64,000 nucleotides of DNA from Macrotrachela quadricornifera. Its lineage: Eukaryota; Rotifera; Eurotatoria; Philodinida; Philodinidae. Under the pieces are notes generated by a model. The model was not told the origin of the DNA. It saw only the letters and a list, made by a program, of their open reading frames with translations, and did not search any database. The translations under genes and the position numbers were made by a program. The stretch's first letter is position 1, and every line of letters begins with the position of its first letter. Location: assembly GCA_022393335.1 (NCBI GenBank), contig JAJEKB010020906.1:831379-895378 (forward strand), given 5' to 3'. Below, piece by piece: positions 23,015 to 34,149 of this stretch.

Positions 23015-23979
23015 TCTAAATAATTAATCGAATTTTTTGATGAAAGAATCAGTCGATTCTCGTAAAAAAGGATCTAATAAATAACTTGTTTATTTCTTAA
23101 TTGTAAACCTAGTTGCATAAGAAAAAATATCGTGTTCCCTAAATAATAAAACAAAAGAAAATTCTTTTTTTTTTTTTTTGATTCGAATATAAATATGAAT
23201 CTGAAAAAATAAGATTATGTTAAATGCATTATAATTAAATTTTCCATTTAGCATATAAATTAAATTTTTCTTGTTTGTTTACATATACAAATATTATCCA
23301 TTTTGTTCACCATAATAAAATATGGAATCATGTTTTATTCGATTCTTTATAACATGGGAATATCGAATAAAGATGGATAACACCGAATGTAAAATATAGG
23401 TATTTTCATATAATAAATTAACCAATCAGAAAAAAAATTCTAAAATGAATTAATGTTGTTAACTTAATGTGTGATAATGATAATATCACAATTGGTTAAT
23501 GTTGTTCAATGTTCATTTAATTAGGATTCATTAGTTGTATGTCAATATAGAGAAGAAAAAATAAGAATAGTAATAATAATAAATATATTATATACATACA
23601 CTCGTATTTATATGTATATATTATTCTTTTTTTTTTTTTTTTTTTAAAACGAATAATGTGTCTTCTTTCGATCGTCAATGGCCATGTTGAGGTTCTGGGA
23701 AGACAGATTGAATACTAAACATATCCAAAATTATATTCGTATTATAGAATAATAAATTATTAATAAACAGTTGTTAAATTAAGTATAATAGCCCTTCAAA
23801 GCCAGTGAGTGAGGGAAACTCACGCTCTCCGACTATGCTATGCTAAATTATATCATTAAGCCTGTCTATCGATAAATAATTATTCTGTAAGGTTTGACAT
23901 ATCTATTAATAATAGTGCAAAAATTTTTTTTTTTTTTTTTTTTTGAGTATTCGGGTCTCTTTATAAAGAGATCCTTATA
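23015..23979. other. Spacer between pol and ORF3
   Basis: AT-rich DNA with T-runs of 18-20 near 23630 and 23926, and a palindromic GGGTCTCTTTATAAAGAGATCC near 23951-23972. The leader has a related GGTCTCCTTAAAAAGAGACC. How ORF3 is expressed (spliced or separate RNA) cannot be told. Confidence 0.5.
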
Positions 23980-26900
23980 TCAATAAATACGTTGACAAAT
24001 TGGTAATAACACATCAGTTGTAACTTGACGATGTAATGTTGGTTTCTTGATGTGTTGAATAATAAATGTCTTTGGAGTTAATATTTGAGTAATTTTAAAT
24101 GGACCTTCGTACCTATAATCAAATTTTGAACGAACATTGAGTGTTTTAGCTAATACTAAATCATTAATTTCATGACAGGGATCAGAACGATTTGTATCAT
24201 AACGTTCTTTATAACGTGTTTGATTTTTAATAATATTTTGTTTCGCGTGTTCATTTAGTTTTGACAAAAATTGAATTAATTTGTTCGAATATGCAGGATC
24301 ATATGATAATGTAATGTTATCATCCTGAAAATCCATTGGTAGTATAGGTGTTCGACCATACATCATTTCAAATGGAATTTGTTTTGTTGAGGCGTGGATG
24401 GTTGTATTGTAATTGAATGTAACAAATGGAAGTTGATCATCCCAATCTGTTTTTTGTAAATTTGATAGTGCTGCAATTTTTGCATCCATGGTTGAATTAT
24501 ATCTTTCAACTTGACCATTTGATTGAGGATGATATGGTGTTGTATATAAATGTGTTGATCCGATTTGTTTAATTAATTCATTCATTAGTGACGATGTAAA
24601 ATGAGTTCCGTTGTCGGTTTATATACAACGAGGTGTACCAAATTTTGAAATAACATCTTCTTTGAGAAATTTAACAGCTGTTTGAGCAGTATTATCACGT
24701 ACTGCTTTACAAATAACAAATTTTGATAAAACATCAGTAAGACATATAATATATTTGTTTCCACGACGAGATGTTGGATGAATGGGACCATGAAAATCCA
24801 TTGAAACAAGTTGCCAAACTCCTTTTGGTGGTTCAATAGGTCGTAAGGAACCTGGGGGTTTGTGTCGGCGAGGATTAAATTGTGCACATGGAAGACATGA
24901 TTTAATATAATTTCCAATATCTTTATACATTGATGACCAAAAATAACGTTGTTTGATTTTATGTATAGTTTTATCTCTTCCGAAATGAGCACCATTTGCT
25001 GCGGTATCATGATATGTATGTAAAATCATTCGCCTAAAATCACCTGGTGGTACATAGGGAACTGGTGATTTTGATCGACGCATTAAAATATTATTTTTAA
25101 TGATATAATTTTTATATTTTTTGATATTGTTTATAATGTTCTTTGCATATTTATCATTTTGTTGCGCTTCTATTAATTGTTCCATTGAAAAAGGAATAGC
25201 TCGATTGTCATCAATAGGAGAATCTGGTGTTAGTTTCATTATCTCTGTAGAATCAGCTAATGCTTTATTACGTGCTTTGGAAGCGCGAGTTTCTACTGCG
25301 GTAATAATAGAAGAAAATTGATTTTCTGATTTATCGTCAGTTTGTGTTGATTGAGAAGTAGCATGAATAGTTTCATCAGGGTCTTCGTCAGCATCTTCTA
25401 CGGGAGCTCTTGATAAATAATCGGGCATTGAGTTGCCTGCACCAGGAATATATCTCATCTGGAAATCATATTCTAAAATTTTTAATCTCCATCTTTCACA
25501 GCGTTTGTTGATTTGAGCTTTTTTATTTAATTGGGTTAATGCCTTATGATCCGTTTCCCAAATAAATTTAATACCATTTAAATAATTATGCCATTTATCT
25601 AATGCACGAATAAATGCATAACATTCTTGTTCCATTGGAGACCATTTACGTTGTGCTTGAGTAAATTTTTTCGAAAGGTAAGCAATTGGTCTATCGCCTT
25701 CTGGATAAACTTGTAATAAGACTGCACCGATTCCCTCATCAAAAGCATCAGTTTGTACTTTAAATGGGAATCTATTATTTGGAAGACGTAAAACTAAATC
25801 AGATGTAAGAAATTGTTTAAGTTGATTAAAAGTTTGAGTTTCTTCATTTGTTAATGTAATTAATGTTTTTTGTGCTTTTTTCTGTTGGGCTTTAGTAGTT
25901 GGAACAAATTTTCTAAGTGGTTCAGATATTTGAGAAAAATTTGGAATAAATTTTCTATAATATTCGGCTGCTTTAACAAATTTGCAAGCTTCATCTGGAG
26001 TTTGTGGTAACTGTGTATCCAATAAACCTTTTATATTATTTCGACTTGGACGAATCTCACCATTTTTAATATGATGCCCTAAATATTCAGTTTCTGTTCG
26101 GGCTATTTCACATTTTGATGGATTAAGACGAAAACGAGCTTCTTGTAATGTATGGCAAATTTTATTGAGATGATTTAAATGTTCTTGAAATGTTTTTGAA
26201 TAAATAATTACATCATCAATATATGCTAAAGCGTATTTCCATCTTGCAGGACCTAATATATGATTAATGACACGTTGAAATGTTGCTGGGCCATTTGTAA
26301 TTCCTTGTGGAAGTACAGTAAATTGATAATGATTATCACGAGTTGAAAAAGCTGTTTTTGTTCGGTCCTCTTCAGATAGAGGTACCTGAAAATATCCAGA
26401 TTTAAAATCAAGTTTTGTATAATACATTGCATTAGATAATTGATCAAAAATTTCGTCAATTCGAGGAAGTGGAAAGGCATCTTTGATTGTTATGTCGTTT
26501 AAACGACTATAATCAATACAAAAGCGCATTGTGTTATCTTTCTTTTTGACGAGAACAATAGGTGACGACCAAGGTGATGTCGATTCTTCAATTTGACCAC
26601 GTTCTAGTAATTTTTGTGTTTCTTGTAATTTAACTTCTTGTTCTTTATAAGATGCAGCATATTGTTTCGAATAAATAGGTGGATGATCACCAGTTTTGAT
26701 TGCTGATTGTGGAGATATATTAATAATTGATGGTGTTGGATCGAATAGTATTTTATTCCGCCATAATATATCTTGGATTGGCAATCGATGTTTATCATTT
26801 TGTATATGTACTGTCGATTCGAGTATTTGTTTTCGAATCTGTTCCGAATAACATTTTTCACGTAGATGTTTTTGTAAATCATTACCGGATAAAAAATATT

Positions 26901-27798
26901 CTTTACATTCATGACAGAAAGTATTTGGTGTAGTTAAATTCAAGTTGCTTGTTTCAGGTATAATAGCTTTATGTTGTACTTTTGTTGAAGACTGTTTTGA
27001 ACATTGTGGATCTTGATTTGATAAAGAAAAATGTTCAGTTGGAGTTTGACTTGTGGCAAATGTCGAAAATGGTGTAGCATTGCATAGAGTTCCGATTGGG
27101 GTATTCTTTGATAATGTTTGTTCACAATTTTGTGCATTAAGTAATAAAATCTTTGCTTGGTGATTATGAATGTTTATTAATGTATTAGGTATAAAAATAA
27201 GTTTTGACATAAAATGTTTATTTGATTCAAACATCAAGTTGTTAGTGTTTTCAATTGATGTTTGTATATCAACTAAAACTTGTGAATTTGGTGAAAGTGT
27301 AATTTGATTAATTAAAAGAGCTGGATAATTAATGAAATGTGAATTTATATATGGAATTGATATTGATTGTCCATGTTGATCAGGGATAGTCAAATGTTGC
27401 TGGTCACCGAATAGGTGAACATGATTTTCATTTATCCAGTCATTGCCTAATAATATTGGTGTAATTAAATTTCTTGAAACATAGGCATTAATCGAAGTTA
27501 AAATATGTTTGATTTTTATTTCTAATGGAATATGACCAATTATATCAAGTAATGTAGAGTTTGCAGTCCGACATATACGAGGTTGATGAATAAATTTGGT
27601 ATGAGGAATTGTTTTAAGAAAATCAGAATGAATAATTGAGATGGCGGATCCTGTATCGATAATTGCTTTGCTTGGTTGATTATTAACATGAACTTTAATA
27701 TAAACCGGTGATGATGTTGTTATTGATGGCTTAGTATATTTACTTGGAACACCGCCATCATGTGACCCATTTATTGAAAATTTGAAAGCATCGGACAA
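23980..27798 (-). pseudogene. pol polyprotein with one in-frame stop in the integrase
   Basis: Residue numbers count from the first codon of the open frame (27798). Aspartic protease: AIIDTGSAISIIH (DTG at 48-50). A C2H2-like finger (CHECKEYFLSGNDLQKH) lies near 294. Reverse transcriptase: FCIDYSRLND, KLDFKSGYFQVPL and YIDD at about 525. RNase H: QTDAFDEGIGAVL at about 680. Integrase: an HHCC finger at about 925-966, SMDFHGP at about 1000, then a TAA stop at 24619-24621 immediately before TDNGTHF, and PQSNGQVERYN with the catalytic Glu. The frame continues unbroken after the stop to 23980, so only this base change, or a sequencing error, separates it from an intact pol. The first codon is TTG, not ATG: pol lies in the -1 frame of gag and is probably reached by frameshifting. 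Confidence 0.93.
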
Positions 27799-28877
27799 TC
27801 ACGAATGTGGTGGTTTTGACCACATTTAAAACATCCAGTTGTACATTTATAAAAACAATTAATTGTTGAATGATTGTTTCGACTACAAACTTGGCAAGTA
27901 GTAGTACCAGATTGGTTTGTTGATTGCGTATTGATTTGTTCATTTTTTCTTGATGGTGTATGAGAATTATTTCGATTTTTTGTTGGAGTAAATGTCCATT
28001 TATTTCTTGGTTTAGTATTCGGGTTCCAGTGTGGAGTGGAGCTCTTTTTTGATGGTTGATATTCATAACGATGTTTTGGTGTAACTTGTTGATATTTTGG
28101 TTGTTTGATCAAAGTATTTAATGATGAAAGTGATGATTGTTGATATGTGAAATAAGGTGTTTTTTGTTCGAGTGATAATTGTTCAGCTTTGTCAAATGTA
28201 TCATAAAGATCTTGTTCGATCTTAGCATATTTTAAAAATGCATCTAATGTATCCGTACATGCTTCACGCCGTGATAATTGTTTTTTAAATTCGGGATTAA
28301 TTCCACTCATTAAATATTGAATTATGACTGGTTCTGACATATCAGGATCAATTTCTTGACATAAATTTATAACATCATCCAAGTAAGACGTAATTGGTTC
28401 GTCCTGTAATTGTTTGCGTTGTTTCAATTTATCAAATTTTTGATGAATAATTGTTGTAGAAAAATATCGATTTCGAAATGCATTTTCAAAATCTGACCAT
28501 TTGTTAAATTTAGTTTCATTATTATCAAAACATGTTCCGGCTGATAGAGTTAAGTTGCCACGAACAATTTCGAGGAGTTCATGATTGTTCGATTCATCCG
28601 TTGCTTTTGTTATCTTCTTTATGCTTTTTAAAAATCGTTCAACATCCTCGGAAGGACGTCCAGAAAAATTTGGTAAATCGTCAAATCGAGCTTTTCGTGC
28701 TTTTGCTAATAATGTTGAATCAGCCATCGTATTTGTATCGATTTTAATATCTGATGATGGAACGGCCATTGCTTTAGATTTTATATATTTCCAAACTGAT
28801 GAATAGGTGATGATGTCATGTGGATATAATTCTATATCTTGTTGAGCCTGAGATCTAGTTGTAGTAGCCGTTATCAA
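27771..28877 (-). CDS. gag: gag: capsid/nucleocapsid protein
   Basis: 368 residues starting at the ATG ending at 28877. The middle contains a retrotransposon-gag-like helical region (FDDLPNFSGRPSEDVERFLK, then FENAFRNRYF). The C-terminus has two zinc knuckles: CQVCSRNNHSTINC (canonical CX2CX4HX4C, about 328-341) and CFKCGQNHHIRDC (one residue short, CX2CX3HX4C, about 349-361). It overlaps the pol frame by 28 nt. Packages element RNA in virus-like particles. Confidence 0.88.
   Translation of the reverse strand: MITATTTRSQAQQDIELYPHDIITYSSVWKYIKSKAMAVPSSDIKIDTNTMADSTLLAKARKARFDDLPNFSGRPSEDVERFLKSIKKITKATDESNNHELLEIVRGNLTLSAGTCFDNNETKFNKWSDFENAFRNRYFSTTIIHQKFDKLKQRKQLQDEPITSYLDDVINLCQEIDPDMSEPVIIQYLMSGINPEFKKQLSRREACTDTLDAFLKYAKIEQDLYDTFDKAEQLSLEQKTPYFTYQQSSLSSLNTLIKQPKYQQVTPKHRYEYQPSKKSSTPHWNPNTKPRNKWTFTPTKNRNNSHTPSRKNEQINTQSTNQSGTTTCQVCSRNNHSTINCFYKCTTGCFKCGQNHHIRDCPMLSNFQ
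27777..27783 (-). promoter_or_regulatory. Candidate -1 frameshift site AAATTTT
   Basis: On the element strand the gag frame reads A AAT TTT three bases before the gag stop codon at 27771-27773. This fits the X XXY YYZ slippery pattern, and pol is in the -1 frame through the same place. A downstream stem was not verified. Confidence 0.6.
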
Positions 28878-29126
28878 ATATAATGATAAAATTGAATATA
28901 ATGTAGCAATATAATTATTTTTCTTGATATGTGTGTGTACGAAATTCTTTATTAGAATCTCCCTTTGTACTTTTTTGTTGTGTGTGTGTTCGGTCTCCTT
29001 AAAAAGAGACCTTAGGACAAAACTTTGTTTGGGTATCTGTTAAAAGATGCCCTTAATTAATTTTGTTTTTTAATAATTTGTAACTGAATTGGCTGGTGAA
29101 AAAAAATGTTCGCTAGGGTCGCCAAA
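28878..29126 (-). other. Leader with primer-binding site
   Basis: Two bases inside the 5' LTR, the element strand reads TGGCGACCCTAGCGAACA (29124-29107). It begins with TGG, complementary to the CCA of a tRNA 3' end. The GGCGACCC part would fit a tRNA ending GGGTCGCCA, as in some arginine tRNAs, but the rest does not match a tRNA I can name. The remaining leader has no ORF. Confidence 0.55.
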
Positions 29127-29273
29127 TGTTAACGGCCTTTTATTCTATATATCCTAATAATAATAGTTCATCACGTATATATAAGAGAGAGAAACACGAA
29201 TAGAGACTAGAAAACAATAAACTAATATAGAGGATACTGATGGTCTATAAATGAGCGACATCTCACCTTGACA
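29127..29273 (-). repeat. 5' LTR
   Basis: 147 bp, nearly identical to the 3' LTR, followed on its outer side by the target duplication ATGCC. Confidence 0.95.
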
Positions 29274-29429
29274 ATGCCTAATTCGACTTCGAAAATAAAT
29301 GGTAGTTATAACTCATACCTAGGTATTGTCATATAAGTTTAGGAATTTAGGAACAGATATTCTTATAGTTATAATTCATAGATAGGCATGGTCATATAAG
29401 TTTAGAATTAAGAATATATATTCTTATAG

Positions 29430-29700
29430 TTATAGTTCATAAATAGACATGGTCATGTTCCCTAGACTGTAAGTATAGGGTCTAGAAACGGGAATTCATC
29501 TAACTGCGCGTATCGATTTTGTCGGTAACAAGGCACAAATGACCATTTTTTTGGCACGAACGACCATTATTTTTGCACAAATGATCTTTTTTTGGTACAA
29601 ATGACCACGTTTCTATGGCACAAATGACCAAGTAACTATGGTGAAAATGACCATGTAGCTATGGCACGAATGACGATGTAATTTCACTATTAAAAAATGA
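29430..29700. repeat. Minisatellite of ATGGCACAAATGACCA units
   Basis: Six or more degenerate units of about 22-26 bp (GGCACAAATGACCATTTT, GGTACAAATGACCACG, GGCACGAATGACGATG). They are preceded by CCCTAGACTGTAAGTATAGG and GTCTAGAAACGGGAATTCAT. The same module recurs at 34540-34890. Confidence 0.75.
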
Positions 29701-30529
29701 TAATAAAAGTACGGCAACAATCAGCAGATAAGTACAGTAAATGAAACATGATTTTGATACAACTGATTATTTTGAAGCTGCATATATTTAAAAAAAATGA
29801 TACATAGATATTAATATTTGACTTAGGAAACGAGTGAAAGTTTTCAGGGTTTGATAAGTATTTTTATGAAGGTGTATATTTTACAATGGGCCGATTATTT
29901 ATCTACACATTATATTTCAATCGTATATACTTATTAATGGGTACAGAACATTTGCGATAATATAATTTTCATTCGTTAATATCATATTATTTAAATAATA
30001 TAATATTAATTTATTTGTGTTAAAAAAGACGCTAAGTTAAATATTTGAAATATTTCTTACTAATATCCATATTATTATTCTATTGGATAAATATAAATCA
30101 ATGAACTTTTTCAATAAACAGGTCTGTCAACTTGTGAACTATGTCACAAATTTTGCCAGTCATACTTAGTAAACTTAAAAATTCAACTAGATCAGTGGTA
30201 TACTTCTAAATCTTTTCTACTTCTCTAGCCCTCATCTTTGTCCTTCGATATCTTTACGATTACCAATGTCAATTGATTTCTGTTATTTTACATAAAGGTT
30301 GGTATCAAATGAATCGTCTTCTGATTCACTCAAATTATGGCTTTGTTGATATAATGCAAAAGGAGACATGTTAATAACGTTACTCTGTTTTTATCAAATT
30401 CTACCTTAATATTTATGTTCTAACTTTCTAAGCTTCACAGCACCAGTACGGGTTGTGCAGGTGCTGAGCAGGTGCCGAGGTGCCAGGGTACTGAGTGCCA
30501 GCACTTACATCCTTGGTAATATAATGCTA
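29701..30529. other. Gene-free stretch
   Basis: AT-rich DNA without recognisable coding sequence. The last 80 bases (30435-30515) are a GC-richer run of GGTGC/GTGCCAG-like repeats just before the transposase relic. Confidence 0.45.
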
Positions 30530-31330
30530 AATGATGATGAAATTCATATATTAAGACAAATCTTTTATAGATACTCGAATGAAACTTCGAACAGTACTGC
30601 TAATAGATTTTTTCAACGAACTGATACTCATGTGACTACTCGAACTATTCGAAATTATCGTTCGTCGTTGGATTTTCATCTAGTTCCCGCACGAACTCAA
30701 TCATTAATTAATGCAACGCATGCACAGCAAAGATTAAATTTCTGTTTATCACATGCACCAGATCGACAGCACAACATTATCTTCAGCGATGAAAAAGGAT
30801 TTGAAACTGACGTTTCTGGCATAGTTTATCATATTCCGTACGGTCGTCCAAGACCAAGACATTTTCAAAGTCAGGTTCAATATTGTATCGTAATATTTGG
30901 TGCAGTATGGTATAATGGACGATCGAACTTAGTGTTCATTCATGATCGAACTAATACCACAACATATATTCAAAATTTAGCAGCGGCATTGAACTGACAT
31001 CTACATCATCTAAGATGATATTATTCCATACACGATCGGTCTACACGGACACACACCGCGTTAGCACATGATTTGTTACGTAATAATCGTATAAGATGTA
31101 TGGATGACTATCCAGCTGTTTGTCTGGATCTCAATACTGTTGAGAGTGTATGGTCTTGAATGAATAGGAATGTGTAAAGAAATCATCCAAACTCTCAACA
31201 ACGTCTAGAACGGTTAGTTGAGCAAGCATGGAATGCAATTTCTCAAAACATCATACATGGCTATATAAATCATATACCAAATATTTGTAATCAAATAATA
31301 AATAATAATGGGTGGGAAAGCACAGGGTGA
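30530..31330 (+). pseudogene. Tc1/IS630-type DDE transposase, four internal stops
   Basis: One frame runs through the whole segment. It shows a helix-turn-helix-like start (FFQRTDTHVTTRTIRNYRSS), NIIFSDEKGFE with the first catalytic Asp, HDRSTRTHTALAHDLL for the second, and DLNTVESVWS for the final acidic motif (usually DLNPIENVW), ending NHIPNICNQIINNNG. In-frame stops follow AAALN, HLHHLR, ESVWS and MNRNV. The catalytic residues survive although the frame is dead. No flanking inverted repeats were found. Confidence 0.88.
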
Positions 31331-31867
31331 TAAAGACTTTGATGTACTTTCAGATCGTATACTTATTTTTGTATTAACTTGTTTCTATATGAAAAACAAG
31401 TTTGAAAAAATGGTTAAAAAAGAAAAAAAAATGCATTTCCGAGGAATCTGACGATGAGGATGTCTTTACTCTTCTTAAATTTATTTTTACAAACAAAAAC
31501 AATTCAAAACATACATATATAGAATTGTAGGGAACTCAATGAGCTATTCGAGTATATAATTACTTTTCTCAAAATGTCAATTAATAGTGATGATATATTA
31601 AAAAGGTCGTGTGACAGTTTTTTTTTCCAAGAGAATATATGTGATGTTGCTTAAAGATAAGAAATTTTCTTTCTTTTTCATTTAGAATAGTGTCTACGTA
31701 TATTTTACAATGTGTCATATTCGTTTATGGTATAATATCTGATAATTTAAATATATTTTTTGTAGTTACTACATTAGAAGAAACTTTATTTGTCAACAAT
31801 TAAAGAAGAAGCAAGAATTAATTAATTGAGAAGAGTATTCAATAATAGAGTTCGGTGTTTAACTACT
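31331..31867. other. Gene-free stretch
   Basis: AT-rich, no recognisable gene or repeat. Confidence 0.45.
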
Positions 31868-32801
31868 TAGAGCTGATCAAAAGTTCTAAGCTTGGTGTTA
31901 CTTACCCGTATATTAAGCTTTAAAAAAATTTGTTTTTATATAGTCTGATAGAGAAAAGAATGCTCTATTTTTCCATGCTATTTTATGATACTTCGGCTAA
32001 TATCATGATAATAAATTTTCGATAAGACTACTTCACTATTATTTGTGCTCCTAGTACTAGATCAGGACGGATGAGGCAGGTTAGTTTTCAATCTCTTAAT
32101 ACATTGTATTAAAAACCAAAATGTACCATAATATGCAGCATGAAAAGCTCTACAATTTACATAAGACCACTTGTTTTTTAGGTGCATTTTTTGTTTTCAA
32201 AATGAATAACATTTTGACTGATCAAATTTCGACTGTGCGAAATAGATTATTTTTTTGATACATGATGGTTTCTTTTTTTTGTGACTCTATCATTTTATCA
32301 CTTGATATGTTTTATCAAAAGGAAACAAAATACACTACAATATACAGCGTGAAAATCTCTACAATCTTCACAGCAAAGCTTAATGTAATGGTTTTTAAAA
32401 AAGGATAATTCCGCGCGATTAATCTTTGCAATATCCGAATTTCGGTCCCTAAAAACTTTGTTGGTTTTGGAAGAAAAAAGCACAACTATAAAACAAGTGG
32501 TCTTATGTAAATTGTAGAGCTTTTCATGCTGCATATTATGGTACATTTTGGTTTTTAATACAATGTATTAAGAGATTGAAAACTAACCTGCCTCATCCGT
32601 CCTGATCTAGTACTAGGAGCACAAATAATAGTGAAGTAGTCTTATCGAAAATTTATTATCATGATATTAGCCGAAGTATCATAAAATAGCATGGAAAAAT
32701 AGAGCATTCTTTTCTCTATCAGACTATATAAAAAGAAAGTTTCTTAAAGCTTAATATACGGGTAAGTAACACCAAGCTTAGAACTTTTGGTCAGCCCAAA
32801 G
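31868..32801. mobile_element. Foldback (long-TIR) element 2
   Basis: Arms of about 310 bp (31868-32180 and 32500-32801) are almost perfect inverted copies. Examples are GTTCTAAGCTTGGTGTTACT at the outside and CAGGACGGATGAGGCAGGTT in the middle. Ends are close to GAGCTGATCAAAAG and its complement; terminal GGCTGACCAAAAGTT is Tc1-like. The interior encodes no transposase. Inner sequence (ATGCAGCATGAAAAGCTCTA) is related to element 1. Confidence 0.85.
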
Positions 32802-33552
32802 TACAAACGGTTGATATTCAGTATTTGAACATTTAATACGTAGTAGATTTTCTCAGAACGAATCATATGATGATAATGGTGGTTCTGCTTTAACTAAAAA
32901 TTTACCATTCTTCAGTTTTGCTATCACCTTCTTTTTTTCGTTCCATATCTCTTTTGAATCTGACATAAAGGATATCTTACAAGCAGGAAAATCTGAATAA
33001 TACTGGTGCTGATATTTAAGAAATTAATTAGTAATTATAGTAAAGAAAAGGATAAAACAAAGTTCAAATTTAGAAAACTGAATGTACATTTGATTAGCTA
33101 TGTTTATAAAGAATACATAAGTGGCATTCTTGTTTCTGTTGAGTATCTTTGTGACCAATCTAATTTGGTTGTCAGTTCGCTTCTACTCTTTTCTTTTTGC
33201 ATAACTCTAGAGAAAATGTCGATAATATCTGATATACAAAATTTTTCGCAGGTAGACAGGTTACGATATTTGTACCTGCAATATATCCCATAAAACTTGT
33301 GTAATCTGGCCCTAACCTACCCCGACAGGGCAGGTTATCTATAATCGACAGGGCTATACATGGGAAAAATTAATAAAAAAGTACTTGCACAAACGATATG
33401 GTGGTGATGATTTGCCTGTAATTTTATTCTTGACTTTTAAAAGAGAAAAGAATACATCGCAGTTAAGAAAATAAAAACAAAAAAATGATGTGAGTTCAAC
33501 GTATTTTGTTTTATTGTACTTTATTTTTTGCAGATTGTGTTGGTTAACCTGA
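32802..33552. other. Gene-free stretch downstream of the macin-like gene
   Basis: A 95-codon plus-strand frame (33006-33293) has no recognisable motif. GACAGGGCAGG near 33325 resembles the CAGGGC repeats at 36.4 kb. AATAAA signals on the minus strand near 33511-33526 fit polyadenylation of the macin-like gene. Confidence 0.45.
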
Positions 33553-33813
33553 TTACCAGCATTGACATTGATTAACTTTTACAAAGTTAGGCAAAAGTGC
33601 ACAGGTATTTGCAACTTCTCTACAATTACCGACTGGTTTTCCTTTTCATTTACAATAACTATCACACGGTTTCCAAAGAATACCAGTCATACTGCTACTC
33701 CAGCCACTACAACGACTCCAATCATCCCAGCAGGTTGCTTGTGTTTGATGCAAGATTGACATTATTGCAATAAATACCAGCAGACCAACATAAAGAAGTT
33801 TGCCACCAGCCAT
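33553..33813 (-). pseudogene. Macin-type antimicrobial peptide precursor with one in-frame stop
   Basis: Starting at the ATG at 33811-33813, 86 codons run to a TAA at 33553-33555. Residues 1-26 are a signal peptide (MAGGKLLYVGLLVFIAIMS..., cleavage after a TQA-like site). The mature part opens with CWDDWSRC and contains TGILWKPC, the two signature blocks of macins (theromacin, neuromacin, hydramacin). Eight cysteines occur in the order CX6C, CX3C, CX6C, CXC, ending QCQCW. Codon 56 (33646-33648) is TGA, right after the fourth cysteine, where macins usually continue CKELGK. The frame is perfectly kept after it. It is either a fresh pseudogene, a truncated peptide or a base error. Macins are secreted, membrane-active peptides of leeches, molluscs and Hydra. 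Confidence 0.8.
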
Positions 33814-33843
33814 ATTTTCTTTTTAGTTTTGTAGTTGATAATG

Positions 33844-34089
33844 TTAAAACTGCACAGAAGTATTTGAATTCGATGTCTTACTTGTGTTTGAGTAATTACG
33901 TTTGGCTTTCACTTCAGAGGAAAATGATTTCTGCTGGCGTTTAAATAGTTTATCCTTCTCCTCAGAAATAGGTGTCAACTTTCTCCGAAAGAATGAAGAA
34001 TGATTAATAACATCGAAGTAAACCTTACTGCATTCAGTTTCTACTTCCTTTCTGTCATAAATCTCTTCTACTCCTATTTCATTATCCAT
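33844..34089 (-). CDS. Hypothetical small open frame upstream of the macin-like gene
   Basis: About 81 codons from an internal ATG at 34087-34089, charged and rich in Ser, Lys and Glu (MDNEIGVEEIYDRKEVETEC). It resembles no family I know. The frame stays open upstream only through a microsatellite. It ends 30 bp before the macin-like ATG, so it may be transcribed leader or an exon of something else, or chance. Confidence 0.25.
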   Translation of the reverse strand: MDNEIGVEEIYDRKEVETECSKVYFDVINHSSFFRRKLTPISEEKDKLFKRQQKSFSSEVKAKRNYSNTSKTSNSNTSVQF

Positions 34090-34149
34090 ACCAAAAGACA
34101 AATATTTGTTGAGGGGGGCGGGTGAGGGTGAACCCTTGTGAGGGAGAAG

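Larger units (their letters stand above)
21107..29273 (-). mobile_element. Ty3/gypsy-type LTR retrotransposon with a DEDDy-exonuclease ORF3
   Basis: An 8,167-bp element bounded by 147-bp LTRs beginning TG and ending CA, with the 5-bp target duplication ATGCC at 21102-21106 and 29274-29278. In its own direction (right to left) the order is 5' LTR, primer-binding site, leader, gag, pol (protease, reverse transcriptase, RNase H, integrase), a 965-bp gap, ORF3 and 3' LTR. The two LTRs differ at about two positions, so insertion is recent. One stop codon interrupts the integrase. ORF3 exonucleases in LTR elements were reported for Adineta vaga, which supports bdelloid origin. Confidence 0.95.

Noticed and set aside
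33630..33655. A 21-nt GTAAAT...CAG stretch that would splice out the macin stop
   Set aside because: Far shorter than any plausible intron, and it would remove a conserved cysteine.
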